Made by a program: the position numbers and the translations under genes | In this document: in pieces, positions 1 to 12,700 of the stretch | How the letters are laid out: each line of letters starts with the position of its first letter | Numbering within the stretch: position 1 is the first letter of the stretch | Notes under the pieces: generated by a model | Seen by the model: only the letters and a program-made list of their open reading frames with translations | The model's database searches: none | What the model was told of the DNA's origin: nothing | NCBI GenBank assembly: GCA_003640385.1 | Contig: RCAB01000215.1 | Span: forward strand, 36,517 to 100,516 | Direction of reading: 5' to 3' | From: Setaria digitata | Taxonomy: Eukaryota; Nematoda; Chromadorea; Rhabditida; Setariidae | DNA: 64,000 bases

Positions 1-637
1 TTAAATTCTGTAAGTCCACTTTGTAAGAATTCAGTTATATGCACTATGAACTTCTCAGTCTCCAAATTTGTCCACGAATTTGCACCAAAATTGAATTTCA
101 TATTTTTAACCAAGCTGCACACAATGATAGCTGCAGAAAATAAATCTCTTAGTGTGCTTGCAGGTCACACGGTAAAATCTGCGTTAATTGAATGATGGAG
201 ATGCTTCAGAGATGCAATACTGAGAATCTTTCCATAACTTCCCATTTCTGAATTCCTCATTCCTCTGAACTAACATCTTCTTTTCTTTCCACTTTTTTGA
301 TTTTTCTCTTCAAATGTGCATCAAAATATTTTCCCAATTTCAGCAATATTCGAAATACATTGATAATCTCAGTATAACAGTTAAATAGTATCGGTAACGG
401 ATCAGTCGCATTGATAAGGTTATTTAAATATTATTATTCATTATTTCTGACATTATCAGTGTAAATATTAGTGAAACAAAAACTGAAGTTTTCACGACTA
501 TAATGTATTTCAAAGCTTATGATAGATAAGAATATAAATTAAATGAAAGAATAACCAGCAGATCTTTCATATGGACTAAAATACTTATTTTGTGTTATTC
601 TTTCGTAATCATGCGTCTTACTTATTAATATTTGCAG

Positions 638-2014
638 ACTATACTTGCCAAAGTTAGAATGTATAGGCCTGAACATTTAACTAATCAACCTGCAAACAGC
701 AATGTGTCAACGTCGGTGCTGACTCAACTCGAGGTAGGTTGACTGACAAGAAAGTTGTGATGTCAACCGGGGTGAGCTTCACGCTAAATCATTTTTGTTG
801 CATTTATTAAACCGTCCCTTACCAATCCTTCTTCTTTACTCTTCAGAGGTGCCAAAAGAGGCAAGTTGTTCTTACACCAGATAAAACCTCGAACAAGCTA
901 CAAACTGAGGAAAGAACAACATTCTATCACCGATGCAACTTCCGTATGCCAGGTGAACCAAATTATCATTACAATTGTTTCAATTATTTTAACAGCATTA
1001 ATGGTAACTATCAAATATTCCTTTTCAGTCAATAAGAATAATGTTAGAATTTCTGTTCCATGTCTTCACTAATCTTCTGTTCATAACCTTCCCGTAAATC
1101 TCATTTTCAGATTCGCTTGAAGGTAGAACTTTACTGGAAGAAATAAGAAGTTTGTCGGTTTATAAAAATAGCGATCGAATAATATTACCAACAAGAAGAC
1201 TAGGGTCGAAATCAAAAGTTCAATGCTTTTACTGCGGGGAATGGTTCGATAATAACGAAAACGGACCTGGTTCTTGCAAGTGAGTTTTTACTTTTATTAG
1301 CAAATTAAGTAAATAGTTGGCATACCATTTAACAGTAATGAACGCCTGAAAAGTTTTAAAATTATCCGATAAAGTACTCTTCTAAGAATACTCTTCTAAG
1401 AAGAAAGATCCCTAAAAAATTGAGCCTGATAGAACCGTTGTGTTCAGAGAAGCACCGGATCCTGCTGAACGTATAATTCGTTTTCTGACATGTTATTCGA
1501 TTGCTCAAGGCGCTATATATCATTGCTGCAAGGATGACGACGACGTCCCCGCCAATATTAGCCGTTTTGGACAAGGCTATGTTAGTTTAAGAAAAAAAAA
1601 AGAACTTATAATTTGTAAATAAAATTAGACCGGATCTAAAAAAAAATATCAGCTTAGTAATTTGGGAGGATTATTTCACGCAAATTTTTCATTTTAAATA
1701 TTTTAAATATAAACTTTTAAGAAAGTGTTATGAAGCAATTATCTGACAATCTAATATTGGAATTTATCAGTTATTAGAAAATTTGGTACAGAGTTACTTG
1801 ATGTTACTATCATTCACAGGACGTGTTCTCGTTCGGAACAGACCACATATCATTATTAAAACGCATGAAACGATGGCTGTTCATGGCTGTGACATCTTTG
1901 ATGGTACCATGCTTGTGTTGCTATTTCCCGGCTCATGTAATGAATAGATGTTTTGGTGGTGGTAGGCGAGGACGTCATAAGTCTTGTCATTCCATAACTA
2001 ACTTTGAGGACTGA
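638..2014 (+). CDS. Spred-like protein, 3' part (SPR cysteine-rich domain)
   Basis: Spred/Sprouty proteins are membrane-associated inhibitors of Ras-ERK signalling. Five exons are visible: 638-733, 847-952, 1111-1279, 1448-1580 and 1820-2014, with phases 0, 1, 0 and 0 at the internal junctions; the gene ends in TGA. The third and fourth exons give the start of the SPR domain: a CFYCGEWF motif, then an APDP motif after a conserved Cys, then a TCYSIAQGAIYHCC block matching the Spred CIRQVSCMWCADSMLYHC region. The last exon gives a hydrophobic helix ending PCLCCYFPAHVMNRCFGGG, like the PCMCCYLPLRAC...CGCCGG tail of Spreds. The tail is somewhat cysteine-poorer than in vertebrates. The EVH1 domain expected at the N-terminus would lie left of the window, so this is a partial gene. 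Its family is fairly sure; Spred rather than Sprouty is inferred from motif spacing. Confidence 0.82.
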
Positions 2015-5000
2015 TCTCGAACTCTCGAACTGTGCTGTTTACTCTGTTGCCGAAAAAAAAAGCACTGTTTAGAAGCAAAAACAGTTACTCTTTTACTTAA
2101 TTTTTTTTACTTAATGTATTTTCCCCGGAGCAAAATATTATTTGAAACTCTTAGATACTTCGAGAAGCTCTTAGATTAGAAGGATGGAAGTAAAATTTGT
2201 TAAAAACTAGGATTAAGTTTTAAATTCAGTCCATCAAGCTAGGAAAAGTACAGGAGAACACGAAATATGAATCAGAAAGAAGTCCTTTTGTAATCGATTC
2301 ATTTGATCACTAATGATTTCGAATTTGACACTCGAAACATAAATAACATCTCAATTTAATTCCTATAATATAATTCTTATAACTCTTTCCCTTCTATAAA
2401 GGAAGAGTTTTCAGTAAGTTGAATTAAATTCTAATTGTAAAAGTGAGGTAGTGATTGTTTAGAAATCTGCAATAGCGATACCGAGTTAACAATTGCTGCA
2501 AAGTTTACTTAAAGGTAAACTTGTCCTTTATATCTAATTATTTTGTAACTAAGAATGTTATCTTTGTAGAACAGTGCAATCAATATTTTATTAGAATGAA
2601 ACCATTGATGCTTAGTAGCTGCCGTAGTAGACGAAAATCGGAAGATGTTTGGAGATTCGGTAGATGAAGGGAAGAACGCTGGAGCTTAGGTAGCAAAGGA
2701 AAAAGCATAGCAGTGTTGGACAACATACAAACCGTTTAACTTACACTGGCAACACGGTTTGAAACGTTGCCCATCAACGCACAGCCTTCCAGAAAGTGAA
2801 AAGTGGAGAAGTGTAGGTGCTCAGCGTACCAAACTTTCCCGAGTTCGTACGTTGCATTCTATTTCTGTAGCACCTTCGTTGCATTATTCACATAACGTTT
2901 CTTCTCGTTAGCTTTAAATGTCTTGGAAAGGTTAAAAATTGAGAAAAATGCAAAGGTTACAGTTCACGTTGAATTCTTAATAGATTCATTTCATCCTTTT
3001 CCTCGATTGCCAGTGAAATGGCCGTTTAAGGCCTCGATTTCTTATGAAAACAATTGCTATTGCTATTTTTATTATTAATTTACGGTTAAAAAAAAAGATA
3101 CGTACGTAATTACAGATAAAAAAGTTTAAAATAAATGCAAAGTCCTTCAATGTAAACCGAAAACAATCTTCTTTCCTGTCGAAAATGGCACAGTCTATTG
3201 GCACACACAATGATATCAGCTGCGAAGTGATAACAAAAATGATTTCGTAAAGTTATTCCAGCGACTGAACACTCGAGATTCGAGACGGACTGAATCAACA
3301 TCTATCTGTACGTGTTGACGTTGACGATGCACAGGTGACGAATGAACCACTGACTGCTAGTTTGCAAAGAGCACATCTAAAATGAATCAAAGCCTTTGTG
3401 CAGGAAATCAGCTCCATGGAATCGGTGAGAAGTGAAACTGAAGTGCAGAAAGTTTGAATACACAGGCGGACATGACATGCGCATGCACATGCACATGCAC
3501 ATGTACGTGCAAGAGCACGGGCAATCGTTTGCAGAAACATCGAGAGTCGTCATCGCGGAGCTACAAAAAGCCGTAAAATTTATTTCAGATGATGAGGCCC
3601 TTTAGGCACTCTTTGAAGTGCTAGGAAACCGCATAGAGTCCTACAGGACAGTACCTCTTCTTCTTCCTCGTTTGCAGGACAGTGATATCTTCTATGTGCT
3701 CACCACCAAAACAGTTCAGGAATAGGCGAAATGTATTTCAGGACTAAGCGATGTGTTTGGAATTTTAGTAATAAAGAGAAACAGTAGAGCAACGAGAACA
3801 GAATGCATTTTCAAACAAGCAGCATAAAGGTCTCATCTCATCTGGAATTCACTTGACACTGCCTTCCTTCATTCCCATCGGAGCGAAACGTCACCTCCTG
3901 CATTTGTACATTCCGAAATAGCTACCGTTCCCTCTCCTGTACAGAATGACGTTGCTAAGAATAATCGTTCAGTGCTCTCTCCACAACGAGTAGAAGTGAA
4001 TCTTCAGGGGGTCATTCCGATGACACCACTGCTTCCCTTAGGGCAGTTCAACTTCTGCTCATTCTGACTTGCTCAGAGCAGAATTCGAACATGGAAGTTT
4101 ATAACGAAAATTTCCAGAACAGTGACAGTTTGAAAATTCTGAAACCTTCATTCAAGTGAACAGTTTCATCAGGCCAAATAAGATAGAGGAAATGGAAAGG
4201 AATGGATCAGATAAGGCGTCTCCAGCAGCTAACAAATGTGTAATTGTTAATAGGGATTTGGCTTACAGTAGACTCTGGAAGTAATATACTCTTATCACAT
4301 AAACTGTGGAGTGCAAAGAACATTTGTTTCTGTCTTAAAATGATAAGAATGTACGATCACACCTCTTCCTCTGACTTCTAATCACTAATAGATTTCGAGA
4401 TAAGGAAGTAATCAAAGAATATTGTTCCGAAGTTTGGACAAATCAATATTCGACTGGTAAAGACAGGTCTTGACTTTGATACGTGAAATCAAAGCAGCTT
4501 ACGTGACGAGAGAAATCGAAATAATTTGCGTGACAGAAATTCATACAGTTCAACAGGAGCGCTCCTTACGGTACGTGAAAGGAAGTTCAAAAAAGTTCTT
4601 GAAGACTAGGGTAGAAGGGAAAGAGCAGAGAGAAGAGAAAGCGATATTCTGAGAGCGTCTTTGCTACGTACCATCGTTCATTTTCGGGGTCAAATCCGGA
4701 ATACCCTGCTCGTTTACGGACTATAAAAGAAACACTCTCTATCCTACCTGTGCTCCTTGTGCTATCCACCACCGATAAAATGCGTGTCGACTAATGATCG
4801 TACAGATCTTCAAGTCCTTTCCCTACTAGTAATTAGAAATTTATTGCGTGAACCACTCCTGAATGTAAGCGAATAGATGTCGTCCTTTGTCATCATTATC
4901 TTTAGTACCAGAAAGTGCTCTTCTTTGTTTGCTTCATTTTTTTCATCTCTTCCATTCATTATTGACATAACTACTAGTCACCTGAAAGCATTGTTACATG

Positions 5001-6443
5001 TGTTTTTTAATATTTCGGACTATGTTCTGGAAAGATCATTAACTGAGATCTGTCGCGAGAGTTATGGCTGAACTGTTCACTGTCAACCTCTACGTCGCTT
5101 TTTCAAACTTTCCCACAGACAAGGAAAAATTAAGAAGCATTGGCTATTTTAACTTATTAACAAATTTTTTTTAGTTGGACAAAATAATACATTGATGTGT
5201 ATGCAAGTATGAAAAAAAGACACTCCGTCGCATGGTTCGCGAGACTACTAGATGCTAAATGTTTCTCCAGTTGATAGCAATCCAATATTTCTTTACAAGT
5301 ACTTAGTGGAAGTCTTCAAATTCTCAGTGCTTACCGGGATCTAACTTTTCCCTAAGTATTGTCAAATATTTAGAGGCAGAAGTTGATATCTTTGAAATAA
5401 GATAATTAGAAGTCAACGACGGTAGACATTACACCTTTGCTGTCCAGTTTCTGTAGCTCATAAAACAACCCTCGAACAGAAAAGTTGGACATGGAATTTG
5501 CATTAGTTCAAAGAAATCAATCAAGTTTCCCCCTTAGGTTTAAAACTTAAACATTTCGCAAGTGAGCCGTTCCTATTTTCATCGTGGCACTGTTACTGGA
5601 ACAGAACAGTGCTTCACATATTTTTGGTTGGATGTGTCAGGTATGAGGTTCGTTTCCTTTCTCTTTCGCTAGTTAATGTTCATTTTTTTATCCTTGTTTG
5701 TTGTACTCCGTTAATTAAAGGAAGATATCCTTTGCAGATAAGTGGAAGAAGAGAGTGAGGAATGTTACGAACCATATATAAGGTCCGAAAGACTTTCCTT
5801 CTATCCAGAAGCCGTACACCTTTACAACCCCTGCCCTGCCATCTTCACTTTGTTTGGTTGTAGAAGAGTTTGTCGAAAGAATATGTTAGAGGTTGCTGAT
5901 GAAAAGTTATGATTAGGGCTACAGATGCTACTCTCGCTGATCGTTACCCTCTAGTCGAGTGAAGATCCGCTGGGCATATTGTCATATCTTTTCACATCGG
6001 AACAAAAGATCCATTTCCTTTGAAATCGATTCGTCAGAAAGATACTGTTAACATTGAAGGGTTTCACTTATTCCAACAATTTAAATACCGCAGTTCCATA
6101 AATGATTGAATCAGATTAATTTCGATTTTGGATGCTGTTATGTACAGGCTTGATTTCCTTTACAAGACTCTAATCTTATTTGGTGGATAAAGCCTTGTTT
6201 CGATCTGATTAATTGAACTGTCTGCTGTTGGTCTTCTATTCCTGTAAAAGGTTTATTAGTGTCCCGATTATGGATCGAAAAAGGATGTGATATCAAAATA
6301 TGTATGAATGGGGAAAATATTGGATTTGCAGTGCTGTCACGTACACCTATTGCTTATATTAAATTTGTGAGTTATTTGCTGTTTTTTGCAGTTTTTGCAC
6401 TTCCTTAAAAGTTGGTTCCAGTAAAGTTCTGAGACTCAGCTCA
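2015..6443. other. Intergenic region, no supported gene
   Basis: About 4.4 kb of AT-rich DNA between the Spred-like gene and the small membrane-protein gene. Open frames on both strands are short, lack recognisable domains and have no phase-consistent splice partners. The only structure I noted is a short ACATGC-type microsatellite around 3475-3510. Confidence 0.5.
3475..3510. repeat. CATGCA/CACATG microsatellite
   Basis: Imperfect tandem CATGCA/CACATG units. It produces an artificial Cys-Ala-rich open frame on the minus strand, which I do not regard as coding. Confidence 0.7.
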
Positions 6444-6828
6444 ATGACCTTTTCCAAAGAAGAAAAAGTGGTTGCAAGGAAATCGTTTTTTGCAAGGAAG
6501 TGGAAACGTTATTCATTTTATGGCCTTCTTGGCACTGCAGGTAGATTTTTTTGTGGTTTATTATGCCAACTTTGTTTTACTTAGCAGTTCAGTTATCAGA
6601 TAATTCAAAATTTTCATGCGTAATGATTCTATCTTCACTGTCATTTAAAGGTAAATGTTTGCCCCTTTAGTTTGGCATTACATCTACTACACAATCGAGT
6701 TCAATGAAAAAGTTAAGAAACCAGAGGACCGACGAGATATGGCATATATTCATTGGTTAAAAAAGCAGTTTCCTGCATTAAGGGCTTATGGTATTCCCTA
6801 TAAAGAAAATTCGGTGGATGGAAAGTGA
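6444..6828 (+). CDS. Small single-pass membrane protein, 84 aa, orphan
   Basis: Two exons, 6444-6540 and 6671-6828, joined in phase 1 by a GTAGAT...TTTAG intron, give an 84-residue protein. Residues about 9-22 are very basic (ARKSFFARKWKRY). They are followed by a short aromatic hydrophobic segment (FYGLLGTAVWHYIYY), then a charged tail with EDRRDMAYIHWLKKQFPALRAYGIPY. An acceptor (GTTTTTTGCAG ending at 6391) lies 52 nt upstream of the ATG with no obvious upstream coding exon, so trans-splicing is plausible. The architecture (basic N-terminus, one helix, short charged tail, under 90 aa) is typical of small mitochondrial inner-membrane subunits such as COX6C, but I see no decisive family match and assign none. 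Good splice signals and correct phase make it a likely real gene. Confidence 0.55.
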
Positions 6829-7691
6829 TTCTTTGTGCCACCCCAGTAAAATATACTACAGCTCTATAAGTTTGTGTGTTATTGAGGTTTTCGTTGTATT
6901 TTCTTTTTATGTATACAGCGTCAGCTTTTAGCTTCTTTATAAGGAGGATAAATAATTAGGATCAACATATTGAAATAAAGCTTCGTACAAAAACTTCTCA
7001 TTGTTAAGAGTTTTGATTACGGATAAAGACTAATTAGTGTTTTAATAGAATCAGACATAGAACTAGTGAGAATAGTTTCTCCGTGAGATAAAAGGTGTAA
7101 AAAAAAGAGAAGATGTACTTTTAATCTAGGTTTCTTTAAATTAATGGATTAGTGAAAAAACATTTATGCATCTCGTTGATACTGTGCAGTTATGACTTAT
7201 TTCTTTGCAGAATTAGCTCGTTTTTCATGTACAATTTGAGTGTCCGAATATATACGGGGTGTATCTGCCATTTTTGTGCAGGTCAAAAATATCTGATTGC
7301 AAATTTTTGTATACATGTTTTTTTTTTTTTTTTATTCGATAAAACTTTGAGACAAATTATTGTCCGGTGCTTTTATTTGTCGCAAAAAAATAAAAAAAAT
7401 AAAAAGCGAACAGTTCATCAAAGACGTTAATTAAGATCTGTGCTAGTATTCACTTTCCAACTCATACACAGGTTCTGTAATCTAATATGAAGTTCAACCT
7501 TCGGGACCTCTTGTATAGTCTCGAACATTAGGACCAGTGTTTGATATTTGAGGGGTTCAATTGGTTCGATGAAGTTGAGAAATCAGTTTTGGACCGATTC
7601 CATCAATTATTTGAAAAGTGCACATTTTCGGAATAAAGTTTGCAGGACTGCCTCATTTAGCAGGAGAGAAGGAGTAAGTGAATTTGATTGT
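6829..7691. other. Intergenic region, no supported gene
   Basis: AT-rich spacer between two convergent small genes. It holds homopolymer T and A runs (around 7319-7335 and 7381-7408) but no phase-consistent exons that I could find. Confidence 0.45.
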
Positions 7692-8597
7692 TCACGGCAC
7701 TAATTTGTAATGTTGCCACGCGGATTCTCGGAACTGTTGTTGTTGCTGATGAGCAATATGTAGTGATATAATCCAGTATAGTGATTCAAGAATAAATATT
7801 GCTATTAACTGAATGGAATGGGTGGGAAGAGTACCACTTAGCCAATACTGTAGGAAAGCTGTTGTGGCGAAGAAGGAAAGAAGTAAGAAGCTGAAATAAA
7901 GCGCATTTGGTTTTTACGAAGTAATTTTTCGAAAAAGTTGAAGAATACTAGAAGGAGTGGTCTGAGATGCATCACCTTCATATGAAGTTGCTAGAAAGTT
8001 TCCGGAAATTTTCTCTATAGACATCTTCTGCATTTACCTGACAGAAGCCTGAAGTGAGCAGTAGACAATGAATGGAAGCATGAGGTGAGGCTGATTATGA
8101 CGTATGCCTCTCAGCAGCATAACCACAATAATGGTGCTTATGAGAATCGACACTACTACTGAGCCTGAAAGAAACGAATAGAATATTTTTTTAATTGAGA
8201 ATAATGACTTAGTCTGTGCTTTTGAAAAATTTTGCAAAAGACGAATAATTAGGCAATAAACGAAGGAAATTTTTAGCTAGCAGGAAAGAAAAATAGCAAG
8301 AGTGACCCAAGAATTTGTTGCCTTCTAGGAGATCTAAAAGCCTAGTCACAGAATTGGAAGTTTCATTTTCCCACCATCACCCAGATTGTCAGCAATTTCC
8401 TTCACTTCTCCTTACCGCAATTTATAAATTTCATAAAATTTCTCCTGGAACTACTTACAATAATAGGCAACGTTCCATAACGTTTGATGATGTCTGTAAT
8501 CCCATATGGCCAAGGCTAGCACTGCAGAAGTGATAGTCGCCAATATGAATACACCTGCTGTGATATTAGTTAGCAATAGTAACTTTTTTTCTTTCAT
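7692..8597 (-). CDS. Four-helix membrane protein, 154 aa, orphan
   Basis: Reconstructed from three minus-strand exons: 8597-8459, 8164-8038 and 7890-7692. The junctions are phase 1 and phase 2 with GTAAGT/TTTCAG and GTAAAT/TTTCAG signals, and the frame ends in TGA. Four hydrophobic segments are visible: LLLLTNITAGVFILATITSA near the N-terminus, SVVVSILISTIIVVMLL, then SFLLLSFFATTAFLQYWL, then LIAIFILESLYWIISLHI. The tail holds a QQQQQ run. A short polar loop (RGIRHNQPHLMLPF) after helix 2 resembles loops in nematode four-TM proteins of the MARVEL/LAPTM-like type, but I cannot name a family. Correct phases across all three exons and regular helix spacing argue it is real. Function is unknown. 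Confidence 0.65.
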
Positions 8598-9655
8598 TAC
8601 TTCTCCTCATTCATTTACTCCTTGATTCTTGAAGGAACAATTGTAATGAAGATAATTTTACTGGACGCTGATTTTTCCTCTCAGTCTCATAGACTCAACG
8701 ATTTCATCTGCCGGAGATTTCGCAAGCGACAGTATTGTATTGTCACATCCTAACAACGAAACGCAACAAACGAGTTGAACTATGAATTATCGAAGAATGT
8801 GTGACACTGAAAAGGCGAGCAAAGTTTCGGCAATATCTTGAAAGTGTAAATAAATGAGTAGCACTGCAGCTGTCACATTGCATTTTTCTAATTAAACTTG
8901 CTGATGTATTGCACATGTCGCAGATTCTCAACTGTTGTCACACTACGACAGCTTCATATTTCAAATTTATCATCAAGACTACATCCTGAAACAGTTCACA
9001 CATAGTCTCAACAACAGTACCTTCCTCGTTGCGACTAATCTGATGCTGTTTGCATTTAACACTAACTGTGACAGAAGCCTAATGAACCACCCACATCAAT
9101 ATGATAATAAGTTTTATTCGAGTACGGATAATTTTATAGCAAAAATTCGTTGCGAATCTAGGGAAATGAAAATTCAGAAGGGAAGTTTGAAATCTTTCTC
9201 TCGATGTTTTTGGGATAAAAACCACCAAGTTAAAATGATTGAAACTTTCAAGTGGATTAGAACTGATCACAATCCAGTCATTTAATTGTAACGGTTGGAA
9301 TGTCTAAGTGATCAAACATCAGGTGAACTATATATAATAGTTAGAAGTTCTCAGTCTCAATTGGGAGTCGTCGAGTGTAACTTAAGCATATATTACTTAA
9401 ATGACCAGTGATTATGTTATAGTACAAATTAGTCGCGTAAGCAAGAGGTAATTCGCCTGGAACACTTGGTACTATTGCATTCAACATGAAAGAGACAATT
9501 AACCAGCCTTGCTACTGAAAAGTCAGAAGTAAAGTGTGATATTAAGCGAAACTAAGAGCACCTGCTAATATTTCATATGTAAAAGAACAGAATGGAAAAT
9601 CTAGGCGCTAGTAATAACTGAAACAATAAAATTGATCGAAATCTCGCTGGTATTA

Positions 9656-9785
9656 ATTATAATTATTATTTCATTACAATTATTACTTCATTATTACTAA
9701 CCACATCAGTACTATTTTATTGCTATTAATTATTATTTTATTATCACTTGTATAATCATTATTTTATTTTTAGTATTAATTATAT
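9656..9785. repeat. TTATTA-rich low-complexity tract
   Basis: Degenerate TTATTA/ATTATT repeats over about 130 bp. Probably neutral intergenic AT microsatellite. Confidence 0.7.
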
Positions 9786-12700
9786 TTATTATTTTTACTG
9801 TGTTTTTAACAGCACTGTAAGTACGTTTTGCGGCGTAACAAAAAATGAGTGAAAAAATTAAAAGCACACGGAACTGGTAATAAGATTTAATGAAAAAAAA
9901 TGCCAAAAGTCCATTTGCAATACGAACAACCATGATTAAAATTTCAATATTTAATATTAGTAAGAGTGAAGAGAGGGCAAGCTTTCGTTCATCTCTTTTT
10001 TTTAATCGCATTCACCCAACCACTCAAAAATATGAATATATGACTAAAGCACTTCAAAATATAAGAGTGAAAACAAAAGCTCAAGGCACAATATTAAAAA
10101 AATTTTCATTTCATTTTTCTGCTTCAAGATTAAATTTTTTTTAAACAAAAATAAAAAAGAAAAATTGCATACAAAAAGTCGTTGGATTTATTTTTTTAAA
10201 TCAAGAAGAAGAGAAAGTTTGTAAGTAAAAGAGACCATAATTAATTACAATATAAAAGTCTCACATCAGAATCACAAATTAATTGGCTGCTGAAAATAAT
10301 GCCCCCTCCATCTGCTAATGGTTCCACTCTGTAATTGAAAACTTTCATGCATCCTTCTGGATTTCAACCGAATCCTTGAAATTCTTCACACCCACATAAC
10401 TCTGTGCCGAAATGTAAAACAACATTTCTATTTTAAATTTGATTTTTCGTTAATGGAAGTTGCAGCAGTAGGACTAATAGATAACTAATTTAACAGAAAT
10501 TAATACCATCAATGATTATCATCAAAAAAGAAAAACAAGCAAAAAAAAACCAATAATGAAAGCTCATAGTATTATTTCCAGTGTTAATGACAACTGACAA
10601 GTGACATATGACATTGTATCTCATTATTTGTTATACTATTGCAGTATAATGAATTACCTTTAAAAGAAGCAGAATGGACAACTATCTTCAAAACACAGTT
10701 GCTACTACCGTCTTAGCCTGAAATAATTGTCTTGTGGTTTCAATTCTGCACTGTAAAATAATATTATCCAACATAAAGACACTGAAGTATAAAAGGTCAT
10801 GGCATGAAAATTCAGTCAGTTTAATATGTTTCCGAAGTTTTTTTAAATCTTTCCTAAGAGTTTTGGAGCATTTCAAAGTGAGACCATTTTTGAATACAAG
10901 TGAACGTCCAGCATGAACAAAATATTTACATAGTATTTACGTATTTATATTTATATTTTTTCATATTTACACAACAAATTTAATCAGTCCGTTACAAACT
11001 TTTGTAATAAAGTTTGAAGGAAACTGGGATTTACAAGTTTTTATGGTGGTAGCGCAATTAAACATACTTATCTCTCTTCTCTATCATCGCTGAATTATTT
11101 CTGATATTGTTGGTGACTGGTAACAATGATTTTAATTATTTTTGATCAATACCATTGCTTTAATTACAAAATACACACAATGAATGTTTCCTTATTTTTT
11201 GAAATACTAGAATCTACCGCATATCCTTTTCAGCAACATTTTTTGCTTTGCCTCTTCGCCTTTCGATCTTAAAAAAGTAGACAGTTTTAGTTTTCATCCC
11301 AAATTAGCCCTTATATTATACCTTTTCAAGAACAATTTGCAGGCTCAATTTATTTCTCTTCGAGAATTAAAAACATGACGTTTGTATTGCTTCCACTGGC
11401 GTCTGTACTTCTTTAAAGTTACTTTGATGAAAAGCACACGTTGAAAACATTTTGAAATTACTTAATGACTGTCATACTGCAATATATACATATTTCATAC
11501 TATCAAGTATAAATCCATCAATTACTTAACGACTGAAATATTGCAATGTAAATGTATTTGATACTATCAATTGCAAATTTTTATTTCTTTCAAAACCCCA
11601 ATTTATTATCACTTATGGTAACTATGCTAGACTAGTCGGGAAAGTTTCTTTCGACGAAAATTAATTTCTTTCAACCATTTTAATTTCTATTTTTAGTTCC
11701 TCCTTTCATACTTACGGCGCCATGACGTTTTGAATAGGAAAATTCTGGCTTTGAAGCGTTTTAAAAGTCTTTAAGTGCATAATGCACACGATAAAGTCAC
11801 CAATAAAAGCCATTTTAAGTGCTTTTCTTCTCAGTTTTGATGTAGTGCATATCTCATTCCGATAAATCTGTAATCCACTCGGGTATTGACTGATTTAGAG
11901 AAATTTCGGCGGCTTGGCTCAAATTGACAGACTCTTAATATCATTTCACAAATTTTCTCCCTCCAAATTTTTGAGAAGTGAAAAAGGAAAAATTGTATCC
12001 TTCACTTTCAATCGCATTTAAAACAAAAGAAAATCGAACATTGGATTTCCTATGTGTTTACCTTTTCAAAAGATATGCACTTTCCGGTTAAAGTGTAACT
12101 TTCTGACAATATAAAATCAATAATTTTGACGAAAAAAAAAGAAATTTCTTTCATTTCTACATGTAGGACATTGAGTACAAGAAAAATATAGATTGTAGAA
12201 AGAGAAGAGGAGTACTGGAAACATACAAGAACTTAGTAAAGGTAAATGAGAATTATTAAGTAATGCACCCAAAAAAGTGCCCGAAAAGTAACTTCTCATC
12301 CGAACTCTCTTGTAAAATGAAGTGCAGTATAAGTCATTTTCATTTTGTGTGGTTGCGATTTATTTCCATATTAATTGCTTAGCATTACGAAAGTTTTCTT
12401 CTGACGACAGTTCAGTTTATTATTTGAAATTTTATGAATTCTACCGGGAATATTTTGGATTTTATAAATACTTTTCATTAGATTTTTACTTGAAGAGCAG
12501 GAAAAAACTGATTTCTCTCACGACAAAACAATCGTTGTGGAAATTTTTGTAGTGGATCGAGACTAGTTTTGAAAGACAGATGCGATCCCCATTCTTTCTC
12601 AACTTCCCCTTTTGACTAAGATGAGTTAATCTTCTATTTTTCATTACTTACAGTTCAGGGATATTTGCCAGAAATACTACGTAAGGATACTAACTCATTG

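Noticed and set aside
3295..3540. 81-codon minus-strand open frame with Cys-Ala repeats
   Set aside because: It reads through an ACATGC microsatellite; there is no domain and no splice context.
8935..9285. 116-codon plus-strand open frame
   Set aside because: No acceptor, donor or family resemblance; composition is typical of translated AT-rich DNA, and an overlapping frame exists on the other strand.
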